64,000 nucleotides of DNA, taken from NCBI GenBank assembly GCA_038107835.1, contig JAYNHH010000002.1:1-64000 (forward strand). The letters are read 5' to 3'. The notes under the pieces are model-generated. The model saw nothing but the letters and a program-made list of their open reading frames with translations. It ran no database searches and was not told the DNA's origin. Source of the DNA: MED-G116 sp038107835. GTDB lineage: Bacteria > Pseudomonadota > Alphaproteobacteria > Puniceispirillales > Puniceispirillaceae. The position numbers and the translations under genes were made by a program. Below, in pieces: positions 44,659-53,524 of this stretch (position 1 is its first letter; each line of letters begins with the position of its first letter).

Positions 44659-45660
44659 TTAGTATGGGCAGCTCTCATCACTGAAATAATCATGAACCTT
44701 CACCTTACCCGAGATGATGTCGGCCCGCGCTGACTCAATGGCAGCCTTCATGTCGTCGGTGACAAGACTCGCATTGTTCTCGTCAAGCGCCCAGTCGACA
44801 CCGCCCTCGGCGAGTCCGAGAACATGGACACCGGCCGAGAAATTGCCATTCTTGACATCCATGAAGGTCTCATAGGCAGCAACATCAACGCGCTTGAGCA
44901 TTGAGGTCAGAACGCTGCCAGGTGCCATGCCGTTCTGGTTCGAGTCAACGCCGATGGCCAGTTTGCCGGCATCAGCCGCCGCCTGGATCACACCAGCGCC
45001 GGTGCCACCAGCTGCGTGGTAGACAACATCCGCTCCGCGGTCGATCTGCGACTGGGTCAACTCGGCACCCTTGGCCGGGTCATTCCATGCGGATGGAGTT
45101 GTGCCTGTCATGTTCTGGTAAACCTCGGCATTGGCATTGACGGATTTGACACCGCCGACATAGCCACACCCAAACCGGCGGATCAGACCGATATCCATGC
45201 CACCGACAAAACCAACCTTGCCTGTCTTTGAGGCTTTCGCCGCGGCAACGCCGACAATGTAACTGCCCTCATGTTCCTTGAAGGCATATTGGCGCAGATT
45301 CGGTGCGTCCAGCCATGACACATCGATGATCGAGAATTTCGTGTCGGGAAATTCTGCGGCGACCTTTGAAATGGCGTCTGCCTGGGCAAAGCCCACACCC
45401 AGAACAATGGTGGCACCACGTTCTGCCATGCGGCGCATTGCCTGCTCGCGCTGGGTTTCGTTGGTGACCTCAAATTCCATCACCTCGATGCCGGTTTCGT
45501 CGGTGAATTTCTTCACCCCATTATACACACCCTCATTGAAGGATTTGTCGAACTTGCCGCCCATGTCATAAATAACAGCAGGCTTCATGTCTGCGGCAAC
45601 AGCCGTTGTGCTAACCGCTATCGCAGCTGCAGCAATCATAGTTTTGATACGCATCATCAT
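44659..45660 (-). CDS. BMP-family (basic membrane lipoprotein-like) nucleoside-binding protein
   Basis: This 333-residue periplasmic protein has a signal peptide (residues 1-23, cleavage after VAA) and the PnrA/BMP core: YDMGGKFDKSFNEGVYNG, GVGFAQADAISKVAAEFPD and FVGGMDIGLIRRFGCGYVGG. YHAAGGTGAGVIQAA then binds the ligand in PnrA relatives, which take purine nucleosides. No lipobox is seen, so it is soluble rather than a lipoprotein. It lies between the oxygenase gene and the ATPase, as the binding protein of this importer. Confidence 0.93.
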   Translation of the reverse strand: MMMRIKTMIAAAAIAVSTTAVAADMKPAVIYDMGGKFDKSFNEGVYNGVKKFTDETGIEVMEFEVTNETQREQAMRRMAERGATIVLGVGFAQADAISKVAAEFPDTKFSIIDVSWLDAPNLRQYAFKEHEGSYIVGVAAAKASKTGKVGFVGGMDIGLIRRFGCGYVGGVKSVNANAEVYQNMTGTTPSAWNDPAKGAELTQSQIDRGADVVYHAAGGTGAGVIQAAADAGKLAIGVDSNQNGMAPGSVLTSMLKRVDVAAYETFMDVKNGNFSAGVHVLGLAEGGVDWALDENNASLVTDDMKAAIESARADIISGKVKVHDYFSDESCPY

Positions 45661-45669
45661 TTACTCCCT

Positions 45670-46515
45670 TTATGACGCAGTCTGTGGTTTCAGGCCAATT
45701 TCTCTCAGTCGTTCTTGTAGATAATCATCGGCCGTAGTGCCCGGTTTCAGTAACACCTCGGGCCGCGGATGCAGAAACATCGGCATAGAATAGCGCGATT
45801 GGTTCTGCTTGGCATCCGGATTTATCACCCGATGCGTTGTTGATGGGTAATAATTGTCGCTGGCCATCGCCAGCATATCACCATTATTGATGGTGATCAT
45901 GCCCGCATCACAGGCAATGTCATGCCAGTTACCCGCAGCATCCTTTGCCTGCAGACCGGGTTTGGACCCGGACAGCAGCAGCGTGATCAGATTTATATCC
46001 TCATGCGCCGCTGCCCGGATCGCGTCGGGTTCAGCATCTTCAACAGGTGGATAATGCAGAATGCGAAGCAGACTCTGGTTGCTGTCCGCCATCATCTCAT
46101 CGAGCGGCAGGGAAAATTCTCCACGGATGTCTTCTGGTGTTTCTCTCTGGATCCAGGACAGCAGCTCCACCCCCAGCGCCTGAAGATCGGCATAAATGGC
46201 CTCGGTCGCCGCGCTGAGCGCGTCTGGAAGGGGTGAATTCGGGTAGATGTGAAAGAATTCCTTCAGGTCCTTTGTCGGTGAATCCTTGGCATTTTCCGAG
46301 CGAAAGGCGAAATAGCCGTCATGGCGCGGTGGTTGCACCGCATAGGTGAATTTATCCTCGCTGGCAAAAAAATGGCCCCATCTGTCATAGATATCGGCAA
46401 TTCGGTCTGCCGAAATGGGATGGTTGGCCAGAACGGCGAATCCCGTGTCCCGCAGCGATCTGTGCAGGGAGGCACTGGCGGCGGGATCCTGATAATCAAC
46501 AGTCTCAACATTCAT
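45670..46515 (-). CDS. Isopenicillin-N-synthase-family 2-oxoglutarate/Fe(II) oxygenase
   Basis: This 281-residue protein has the DIOX_N-type N-terminus (DTGFAVLANHPI) and the double-stranded beta-helix iron site: HED (His171, Asp173) and His228 in STTHRV. It also has the R-x-S pair Arg241-Ser243 that holds 2-oxoglutarate. All metal and cosubstrate ligands are present, so it is probably active. The substrate is unknown. It lies inside a nucleoside import and breakdown operon, four bases after the hydrolase gene and nine before the binding-protein start. A nucleoside or base is therefore the natural guess, by analogy with the fungal thymine and deoxyuridine hydroxylases. Confidence 0.88.
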   Translation of the reverse strand: MNVETVDYQDPAASASLHRSLRDTGFAVLANHPISADRIADIYDRWGHFFASEDKFTYAVQPPRHDGYFAFRSENAKDSPTKDLKEFFHIYPNSPLPDALSAATEAIYADLQALGVELLSWIQRETPEDIRGEFSLPLDEMMADSNQSLLRILHYPPVEDAEPDAIRAAAHEDINLITLLLSGSKPGLQAKDAAGNWHDIACDAGMITINNGDMLAMASDNYYPSTTHRVINPDAKQNQSRYSMPMFLHPRPEVLLKPGTTADDYLQERLREIGLKPQTAS

Positions 46516-46518
46516 TGT

Positions 46519-47469
46519 CTAACCAGCCTTTCTCATCCTGGAGATGCTATCGGCATTCGCAACAAGCCCCAGGAATTTTTCCCGTGCGGCCACATTATCG
46601 ACGCTTGTGGCAACCTTGACCGGACGCCGACCCTGCCCCTCATATAATCTGGTGCGCCCAATCTCCTCACCTTTGCATACCACCGCCATCGGCACCACCT
46701 CAAAGCCAAACAGATGTGTGTCGGTGATGGCTAGAATGGCCGAGGGATCATGCATGAAACAGGATCTGATACCGGTTTTGCTCTGATGAAAATCAAAATA
46801 GAAATTGGCCGCCTCATTCAGAAACCCACCGATATGGGGTGACCGGCTGGCGAGAAAGGCAAAATCATCTGGTGTGCATTGCGTGCGCTCGGTGACATCA
46901 AGTCCCACCATCGTCACATCCCAATCGGCGGCAAAAACCCTGTCCGCGGCGTCTGGGTCATTCCAGATATTCGCCTCAGCGCAGCCGGTGACATTGCCGT
47001 GATAGGCATATGAGCCGCCCATGATGACGACGGATTTCACATTCCGCACGATGTTCGAGTCGAGGCTCAGCGCCGCTGCCAGATTGGTCAGTGGACCAAC
47101 AGCACAAATGGTAATTTCGCCGGGGGCCGCGGCGCAGCTCTCACACAGGAATCGGGCCGCCGAGCGGCTGTCAGCACCACCTGCGGGTGTGGCGGCTGGG
47201 ATTGTGCCAAACCCCTCTGCGCCATGCACAAAATCCGCCGGTGGCTCGGGTGTGCGGATCAGCGGCACAGGCTCGCCAGGCGCGACGATTGTTCTGTAAT
47301 GCGCCATTTCGGCAAGGCGCAGAGCGTTTCGCGTCGCCCTGTTTGTGGTTACATTGCCAAAGATGCTGGTCAGACCGATAACGTCAAGGCGCTGGTCCGC
47401 AAAGGCCATGTGAATGGCCATCGCATCATCAATTCCGGGATCGGTGTCGATTATAATTTTATGTTTCAT
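46519..47469 (-). CDS. Nucleoside hydrolase (IunH family)
   Basis: This 316-residue enzyme cleaves the N-glycosidic bond of ribonucleosides to free base and ribose. The N-terminal calcium motif DTDPGIDDAMAI (Asp8, Asp10, Asp14, Asp15) is intact. ICAVGPLTNLAAAL and the later MVGLDVTERTQC follow. Whether it prefers purine or pyrimidine nucleosides cannot be read here. It follows the ribokinase gene by 18 bases, matching a route where freed ribose is phosphorylated. Confidence 0.93.
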   Translation of the reverse strand: MKHKIIIDTDPGIDDAMAIHMAFADQRLDVIGLTSIFGNVTTNRATRNALRLAEMAHYRTIVAPGEPVPLIRTPEPPADFVHGAEGFGTIPAATPAGGADSRSAARFLCESCAAAPGEITICAVGPLTNLAAALSLDSNIVRNVKSVVIMGGSYAYHGNVTGCAEANIWNDPDAADRVFAADWDVTMVGLDVTERTQCTPDDFAFLASRSPHIGGFLNEAANFYFDFHQSKTGIRSCFMHDPSAILAITDTHLFGFEVVPMAVVCKGEEIGRTRLYEGQGRRPVKVATSVDNVAAREKFLGLVANADSISRMRKAG

Positions 47470-47487
47470 TAAAACCCAATCTAACGG

Positions 47488-48360
47488 TCAATGATCTTCA
47501 ATGAAGGCTAGTACATCTGCGCGCGAAGGTATAGCTGTTGCGGCGCCTGCCTTGGTGACCTGCAGCGCCGCGGCAGCGCTCGCCACGCGGAGTGTTGCTT
47601 CAACCCCCTCGCCAACGGCAATTCCAGCAAGGAAGTAACCGAAAAAACAATCGCCCGCACCTGTGGTGTCAACGGGTTCAACGGCAAATGCTGGCTGGTG
47701 AAACCGTCCGTCCACGCCAAAATAGTCAGCGCCTGCACCGCCACGCGTGATCACCAGATGCGCAAGGCCAAGCTCCTCTGGCTTTCTGCCACTTGCTGAG
47801 GCGAGCGCCGCCGCCTCGCCTTCATTGACGATCAACAGATCGCAATCCGGCAGAAGCTGCATCGCCACATCCTCCTCAAAGGGCGCGGCGCTGTAGGCAA
47901 TTTTCAACCCCCTTGCCTTTGCCGCCTCGACGAACTCAGGAGCGCCATTGGTTTCGTTCTGCAACAGCACCCAATCCGCCGACCTGGCGTCATTGAGTGC
48001 GGACAGCGCCTGCTTCATGTCAATTGCACGATTGGCGCCCGGATAGAGCAGAATCTGATTCTCCCCCTCGTCATTGACGCTGACGATTGCATGTCCGGTT
48101 GGCGCCGGGCTTTCCTGAACAAAAGTCATATCGACGCCGCAATGCGCCATTTCATTAAACAGCCATTCATCGGCTGGATTGGCAGCGCCGATATGGCAGA
48201 TTTTTGCACCGGCGGCGGCAAGCGCAATCGACTGGTTTGCCCCCTTGCCTCCCAGCGCCCGCATGAAGGAAGAGGTGGTAAGTGTTTCCCCAGCCGCAGG
48301 GAAATGTGATACCCTGTAGACCAGATCAATATTGATCGACCCGAGATTGAATATGGCCAT
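47488..48360 (-). CDS. rbsK: PfkB-family ribokinase
   Basis: This 290-residue PfkB kinase begins MAIFNLGSINIDLVYRV and has the ribokinase signatures GGKGANQSIALAAAGA (about residues 36-51) and DTTGAGDCFFGYFLAG with the catalytic Asp. It should phosphorylate D-ribose to ribose-5-phosphate, consistent with the nucleoside hydrolase next to it. Other sugar substrates are possible. The ATG at 48360 is chosen; an upstream in-frame codon at 48402 lacks family support. It is the first gene of the operon, divergent from nth. Confidence 0.88.
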   Translation of the reverse strand: MAIFNLGSINIDLVYRVSHFPAAGETLTTSSFMRALGGKGANQSIALAAAGAKICHIGAANPADEWLFNEMAHCGVDMTFVQESPAPTGHAIVSVNDEGENQILLYPGANRAIDMKQALSALNDARSADWVLLQNETNGAPEFVEAAKARGLKIAYSAAPFEEDVAMQLLPDCDLLIVNEGEAAALASASGRKPEELGLAHLVITRGGAGADYFGVDGRFHQPAFAVEPVDTTGAGDCFFGYFLAGIAVGEGVEATLRVASAAAALQVTKAGAATAIPSRADVLAFIEDH

Positions 48361-48379
48361 GGTTTGTGCCTTCACTTTG

Positions 48380-48418
48380 CAACGGCAGGTAACTATTTTC
48401 ACCGCAGACTAGCCGTTG
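48380..48418. promoter_or_regulatory. Inverted repeat in the divergent rbsK-nth promoter region
   Basis: CAACGGC (48380-48386) and GCCGTTG (48412-48418) form a perfect 7-bp inverted repeat separated by 25 bases. It lies in the only promoter region available for the eight-gene nucleoside operon. It could be an operator or pure chance; no regulator gene is adjacent. Confidence 0.3.
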
Positions 48419-48477
48419 TTCGTGGGTGCGTCCAAACCTTTTGAACTCGGACATGGTAAAGACCGGATGAGCCCGGC

Positions 48478-49146
48478 ATGGTGGTGAGCGTGAAGGCGAA
48501 AAGCACCCGGAAAATGCGACTTGACCGCATGGCCATCTGTTTTGAGCGGCTTGCCGCCAACCAGCCGGAGCCGAAGACAGAACTGGATTTTTCCAGCCCC
48601 TACACGCTGCTGGTGGCGGTTGTGCTGTCGGCGCAGGCAACGGATGTCGGTGTCAACAGGGCAACCAGGGGGTTGTTTGCTGCTGCCTCGACCCCGGCGC
48701 AAATGGTGGCGCTTGGCGTCGACGGCATCAGCCACCACATCCGCACCATCGGCCTGTTCAACACCAAGGCCAGGAATGTCCACCGGCTCTCAGAAATACT
48801 GATTGCCGACCATGATGGCACCGTGCCAGAGGACAGGGCGGCTCTTGAAGCACTACCGGGGGTTGGCCGGAAGACAGCAAATGTTGTGCTTAACGAGGCT
48901 TTTGGCCATCCAACGATTGCTGTCGATACGCATATTTTCCGGGTTGGAAACCGCACCGGAATGGCTCCTGGAAAAACGCCTGACCATGTAGAGCGCGAAT
49001 TGCTGCGCCGTGTCCCGGACAAATGGAAGCGTGGTGCGCATCACTGGCTGATTCTGCATGGCCGCTATGTGTGCAAGGCCCGCAAGCCGGATTGTGGCGC
49101 GTGCAGGATCAGTGAGTTCTGCCTCTATAAGGACAAGACCGCCTAG
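48478..49146 (+). CDS. nth: Endonuclease III (base-excision DNA glycosylase/AP lyase)
   Basis: Nth removes oxidised pyrimidines and cuts the abasic site. The 222-residue protein has the helix-hairpin-helix LPGVGRKTANVVL with the catalytic Lys, and VDTHIFRVGNR with the catalytic Asp. The Fe-S cluster cysteines are CKARKPDCGACRISEFC (C-x6-C-x2-C-x5-C). Several starts are possible within the first 15 residues. Its TAG overlaps the convergent lipoprotein stop by CTAG. Confidence 0.96.
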   Translation: MVVSVKAKSTRKMRLDRMAICFERLAANQPEPKTELDFSSPYTLLVAVVLSAQATDVGVNRATRGLFAAASTPAQMVALGVDGISHHIRTIGLFNTKARNVHRLSEILIADHDGTVPEDRAALEALPGVGRKTANVVLNEAFGHPTIAVDTHIFRVGNRTGMAPGKTPDHVERELLRRVPDKWKRGAHHWLILHGRYVCKARKPDCGACRISEFCLYKDKTA

Positions 49147-49889
49147 GCGTTGGCGTCAAGCAGCGTGCCGATCTGTTGCTGGCAACTTTCCTCATCCATC
49201 GTCTGGTTGATGAGTGGCGGACGCCAGGCCCAGCCCGTAACGACATAGTCATCACCATTCAGATACAGGTAGAAATCGGTCACACAAGCCGCCAGCCGGT
49301 ACTGCCAGATCACGACATCAGCATCGTTACGTTCAAAATCCGGCAGGCCGAGGCTGGTGCTAAGATCATCAATGCTCTGCCCGACAATCGTCTGGGGGTG
49401 GATTGGATCGGGCATCTTTGGTGGCTCGATGACAACAGCCTGTCCCTGGCTGGTCTCATCACCCGGCAGCACCGCAACGACATCGGTTTTGGCAAGTGCG
49501 TCCTCCAAAGTTGTGATGGAGTCGCCTCCAACTGCGGCTTCGCTCTCGGGCTCGGCAAGGCTGGCGATTTGCAGGCTGCTGTTGTCTGCCAGCGTCACAC
49601 CGTCCTCATCTGCTTCTGCCGCCGCTGTCGGTGGCTCACCCGTTTCATCTTCATTCAGCGCTGTCATCTCCACAGTTGCAGACCCGGTTGTGGTCAGGGT
49701 GGCGCCTGCAGGCTCAGCCGCAACATCCGGCACTGGTTCGATAACGGCCTCCTGCCATTCGACGTCGTCACCCGCAGTCTTATCCTGCGGTTTTCCGGAC
49801 AGTGAGGGCAGACCTGTCTGGATATTGGTTTGCGGCTGACAGCCCGCGATCAGGGCGGCCATCAACACCAGACCTAAGAAACGGTACAT
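49143..49889 (-). CDS. Lipoprotein with SmpA-like C-terminal domain (uncharacterised)
   Basis: This 248-residue protein has lipobox LIAGC (Cys17) and a long acidic, low-complexity linker rich in Glu, Asp, Ala and Thr (about residues 30-165). The C-terminal domain of about 75 residues is VGQSIDDLSTSLGLPDFERN, then WQYRLAACVTDFYLYLNGD. That domain pattern (LG-P, W-Q-Y, C, L-Y-L) recalls small alphaproteobacterial lipoproteins of the SmpA/OmlA fold. I do not know its function; an outer-membrane anchor is plausible. The ATG at 49889 is chosen because it directly precedes the signal. Confidence 0.72.
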   Translation of the reverse strand: MYRFLGLVLMAALIAGCQPQTNIQTGLPSLSGKPQDKTAGDDVEWQEAVIEPVPDVAAEPAGATLTTTGSATVEMTALNEDETGEPPTAAAEADEDGVTLADNSSLQIASLAEPESEAAVGGDSITTLEDALAKTDVVAVLPGDETSQGQAVVIEPPKMPDPIHPQTIVGQSIDDLSTSLGLPDFERNDADVVIWQYRLAACVTDFYLYLNGDDYVVTGWAWRPPLINQTMDEESCQQQIGTLLDANA

Positions 49890-50090
49890 TGGTAAGTTAT
49901 CTTTCTCTTGCTCTTCCTGATGGGTCATGGTGCTTTGCAATAGCGGACAAAGCATAGATGACAGCTTTCAATCTGTCCAAACATCAAGTGTGTGAGGCGG
50001 GCTTTTGGTGCCATTTTCATCCTTGTTGTCGGCTGGTGTTTTCTATAGGGTCGCGGGCGTTTGAAAATTATTATCGGATTTGGGGGCTTT

Positions 50091-51077
50091 ATGGAAAAGA
50101 CGATTGACGTTTTGGCCGTCGGCAACGCCATCGTGGATGTTTTTTCCACCTGTGACGATGACTTTCTTGACCAGCAGTCAATTGGCAAGGGCATGATGAA
50201 TCTGGTCGATGAAGAGCGGTCAGCTGCACTATATGCGGATCTCGGACAGAGCGAGAAAATGTCAGGCGGGTCGGCAGCCAATACGGCGGTTGGCATTGCC
50301 GCACTTGGCGGTGCGGCGGCCTTTGCCGGACGTGTGCATGATGATCCACTGGGTCATGCGTTCTGCGATGATATCAAGAACGCCTCTGTCGCTTTCAATA
50401 ACCCTCCCCATGTGAATGGCTCGCCGACTGCGTCGTCAATCATTCTCATCACACCGGATGCGATCCGCTCAATGAACACCTATCTGGGTGCCTGTATCGA
50501 GTTTCAGCCTGAGGATATCCTTCGCCAGGATGCGGCTGCAGCGAAAATCATCTATCTTGAGGGCTATCTTTTTGATGCGCCAGCCGGCCCGGCAATTTTT
50601 GCCAGAGCCGCTGCCCTTGCTGCTGAATTTGACTGCAAAATCTCTTTGTCACTGTCGGATCCCTGGTGTGCTGAACGCCACCGGGATGCACTCACCGATT
50701 TCGTTAAAAACCATGTCGATGTTCTTTTCTCCAACGAGAATGAGGCGAGCAGCCTGTGTGACGCGCCTGTTGAAGAGGCAACGCGCCTGTTAATGGGCAA
50801 TGTCGGGGAAGTCATTGTAACGCACGGTCCAAAAGGCGCTTTTGCCGGCAATGGTGCCGACCAGATCGAGGTGGCAGCGCGGCCGCTTGGCAAGGTCATC
50901 GACACAACCGGCGCTGGCGATCTTTTCGCAGCGGGATATCTGTATGGTCGCACCAATGGCTATTCGCTGCAGGATTCGGCCATGATTGCCAGTATTGCGG
51001 CAGGAGAAATCATTTCGCATGTAGGCGCCCGCCCGCAGGCTGATCTGCGGGCGCTCGTTGCACAGGCAGTCTCCTGA
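50091..51077 (+). CDS. PfkB-family kinase, adenosine kinase-like
   Basis: This 328-residue PfkB kinase has the adenosine-kinase-type N-terminus DVLAVGNAIVDVF and MSGGSAANTAVGIAALGG. The catalytic block DTTGAGDLFAAGYLYG lies near residue 275. Bacterial relatives are usually annotated as adenosine kinase, which would complement nucleoside salvage, but sugar kinases share these motifs. The start is the ATG at 50091 after a GGGGG ribosome-binding-like sequence. It lies between the lipoprotein gene and maeB. Confidence 0.87.
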   Translation: MEKTIDVLAVGNAIVDVFSTCDDDFLDQQSIGKGMMNLVDEERSAALYADLGQSEKMSGGSAANTAVGIAALGGAAAFAGRVHDDPLGHAFCDDIKNASVAFNNPPHVNGSPTASSIILITPDAIRSMNTYLGACIEFQPEDILRQDAAAAKIIYLEGYLFDAPAGPAIFARAAALAAEFDCKISLSLSDPWCAERHRDALTDFVKNHVDVLFSNENEASSLCDAPVEEATRLLMGNVGEVIVTHGPKGAFAGNGADQIEVAARPLGKVIDTTGAGDLFAAGYLYGRTNGYSLQDSAMIASIAAGEIISHVGARPQADLRALVAQAVS

Positions 51078-51095
51078 CAGGCATGCCGGGGTTGA

Positions 51096-53360
51096 TCAGC
51101 GCAAGGCCTCATAGGCCGCAAGCGAGGCAGCCTGCACGATGTCATTGACTGATGCGCCCATCTGGACGATCTGAAACGGCTTCTCTCCGCCCAGCATCAT
51201 CGGCCCAATCACCGACCCCTCAGCCAGCTTCTGCATCAGTTTGAACGAGATGTTCGCTGAGTGCAGCCCCGGCATGATCAGGATATTGGCAGGGCCAGAC
51301 AGCCGGCAGAATGGATAGCGTTGCTGCATCAGCTGATAGTCAAGGGCGACATCGGCTGTCATTTCGCCATCATATTCAAATTCTGGATTGCGTTCATCAA
51401 GGATCTTGATGGCGCGCCGCGCCTCGGCACTGATCAGCGATTCCGGATTGCCGAAATTGGTGAAGGACAGAATCGCAACCCGGGGGGTATGACCCATCTG
51501 CTTCGCCTTGGCTGCGATTGCCTCGGCAATATCCGCCAATTGCTCGCCGGATGGGCGCTCATTGACCGAGACATCACCAACAAAAAGAGTCCGCCCGCGC
51601 GAAATGATCATCGAGGTGGCGACAAAATCACTATTGGCCCGCGGCCCGATCACCCGTGTGACATGTTCGAAACTTGGGCGGAATGATCGTGTCAGGCCAG
51701 TGACCATGGAGTCGGCGTGATCCTGGACCACCATACAGGCGGCGAATACATTTCTGTCGAGATTGACCATCCGCTGGCAATCCCGCCTGAGGGCACCCTG
51801 GCGCTGCAGCTTTTCATAGAGAAAATCGATATAGTCCTCGTTGTGATCGGAAATCTTGGCATTCGTGATGGGGATGGTCTCCGCGCCCTCAAGGCCAAGC
51901 CGCTCAATCTTCTCGATGATCCGGTGTTCGCGGCCAACGAGGATGGGGTCACCATATCCGGCGTTGCGGAATGCAAGGGCTGCGCGGATCACCCGCTCCT
52001 CCTCACCCTCGGCAAAGACGACACGTTTCCGGTTGGCGGCAATCCGGTCATAGATGACCTGTAGCGTCGAGGCTGTCGGATCAAGCCGTGCTGACAGATC
52101 CTTGCGATACCCCTTGAGGTCCCTGATCGGTTTTTTGGCAACGCCGCTGTCCATCGCCGCTTTCGCAACCGCTGCCGAAACTGCCACAATCAGGCGCGGG
52201 TCAAAAGGTGCCGGTATAATGTAATCCTCACCATATTGCAGCGCCTGTTCGCCATAGGCGTCAGCCACTGACTCGGGAACATCCTCGCGGGCCAGCAGGG
52301 CGATGGCGTTGGCTGCGGCAATTTTCATTTCCTCATTGATCTTGCTTGCGCGCACATCAAGGGCGCCGCGGAAGATATAGGGAAAGCCAAGGACGTTGTT
52401 CACCTGATTCGGGAAGTCCGAACGGCCCGTTGCAATGATCGCATCGGGGCGGACGGATTTGACTTCATCCGGCATGATTTCGGGAACCGGGTTGGCCATC
52501 GCGAAAATAATTGGGCGGTCAGCCATTTTCTTGACCATTTCCGTGGTCATTGCGCCAGCTGCCGAAAGCCCCAGGAAGACATCTGCACCCTCAAGCGCCT
52601 CGGTCAGGGAGCGTGCCTCGGTACGCACCGCATGCGCCGATTTCCATTGATTCATTGACGTCTCACGCCCCTGATAAATGGGCCCCGCACGGTCACAGAT
52701 GATCACATTTTCATGCGGCACCCCCATCGTTTTCAGCAGCTCGACGCAGGCGATTGACGCCGCGCCAGCGCCATTGCTGACCACCTTGATGCTGGCCAGC
52801 TCGCGTCCGGTGAGATGCAGCGCGTTGATCAGACCGGCAGCGGCGATGATCGCCGTTCCATGCTGATCGTCATGAAAAACCGGAATATCCATCTTCTCGC
52901 GCAGTTGCTGTTCGATGATGAAACATTCTGGCGCCTTGATGTCCTCCAGGTTGATTCCGCCAAAAGACGGCCCCATCAAAGATACGGCATTGATGAAGGC
53001 GTCGGTATCAGACGTGTCCAGTTCCAGATCGATGCCGTCAATATCGGCAAATTTCTTGAACAGGACGGCCTTGCCCTCCATCACCGGCTTTGACGCCGCC
53101 GCCCCGATGTCGCCAAGCCCCAGAACAGCCGTGCCATTGGAAATGACAGCGACCAGATTGCCTTTTGCCGTGTAATCATAGGCGGTTTCAGGATTTGCCT
53201 CGATCGCCAGACAGGGAGCGGCCACGCCAGGTGAATAGGCCAGCGAGAGGTCGTGCTGGCTTGTCAGTGGCTTGGTGGCGCTGATCTCCAGCTTTCCGGG
53301 GCGTCCATTCGAGTGAAAGGACAGCGCTTCTTTATCGAGGTTCTTGCTTTTCTTGCTCAT
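51096..53360 (-). CDS. maeB: NADP-dependent malic enzyme (malic-phosphotransacetylase fusion)
   Basis: This 754-residue two-domain protein decarboxylates malate to pyruvate with NADP. The N-terminal malic enzyme domain (about 1-430) has SLAYSPGVAAPCLAIE, FHDDQHGTAII and the NAD(P)-binding VSNGAGAASIACVELL. The C-terminal domain (about 435-754) resembles phosphotransacetylase and is usually regulatory rather than catalytic. Length fits MaeB. It is divergent from mutS over 164 bases and tail to tail with the PfkB gene. Confidence 0.95.
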   Translation of the reverse strand: MSKKSKNLDKEALSFHSNGRPGKLEISATKPLTSQHDLSLAYSPGVAAPCLAIEANPETAYDYTAKGNLVAVISNGTAVLGLGDIGAAASKPVMEGKAVLFKKFADIDGIDLELDTSDTDAFINAVSLMGPSFGGINLEDIKAPECFIIEQQLREKMDIPVFHDDQHGTAIIAAAGLINALHLTGRELASIKVVSNGAGAASIACVELLKTMGVPHENVIICDRAGPIYQGRETSMNQWKSAHAVRTEARSLTEALEGADVFLGLSAAGAMTTEMVKKMADRPIIFAMANPVPEIMPDEVKSVRPDAIIATGRSDFPNQVNNVLGFPYIFRGALDVRASKINEEMKIAAANAIALLAREDVPESVADAYGEQALQYGEDYIIPAPFDPRLIVAVSAAVAKAAMDSGVAKKPIRDLKGYRKDLSARLDPTASTLQVIYDRIAANRKRVVFAEGEEERVIRAALAFRNAGYGDPILVGREHRIIEKIERLGLEGAETIPITNAKISDHNEDYIDFLYEKLQRQGALRRDCQRMVNLDRNVFAACMVVQDHADSMVTGLTRSFRPSFEHVTRVIGPRANSDFVATSMIISRGRTLFVGDVSVNERPSGEQLADIAEAIAAKAKQMGHTPRVAILSFTNFGNPESLISAEARRAIKILDERNPEFEYDGEMTADVALDYQLMQQRYPFCRLSGPANILIMPGLHSANISFKLMQKLAEGSVIGPMMLGGEKPFQIVQMGASVNDIVQAASLAAYEALR

Positions 53361-53524
53361 GGGGTCTCACGGTCGGGTGGCGCTGATGCGCAGCTGGTTA
53401 CCAAAACGAAACATTACAAACGGCTTCCGGTTCAGTCCACCTTTATTGCGGAGTCAAAAGTGAATCAAAGCCATTCTATCTTGGGGGAATGGTGCTACAT
53501 TGTTGCAGAATTTAGGACTGAGAG

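Noticed and set aside
44659..45660. BMP protein as a lipoprotein
   Set aside because: The signal peptide ends in VAA before Asp with no cysteine at the cleavage site, so it is a soluble periplasmic protein.
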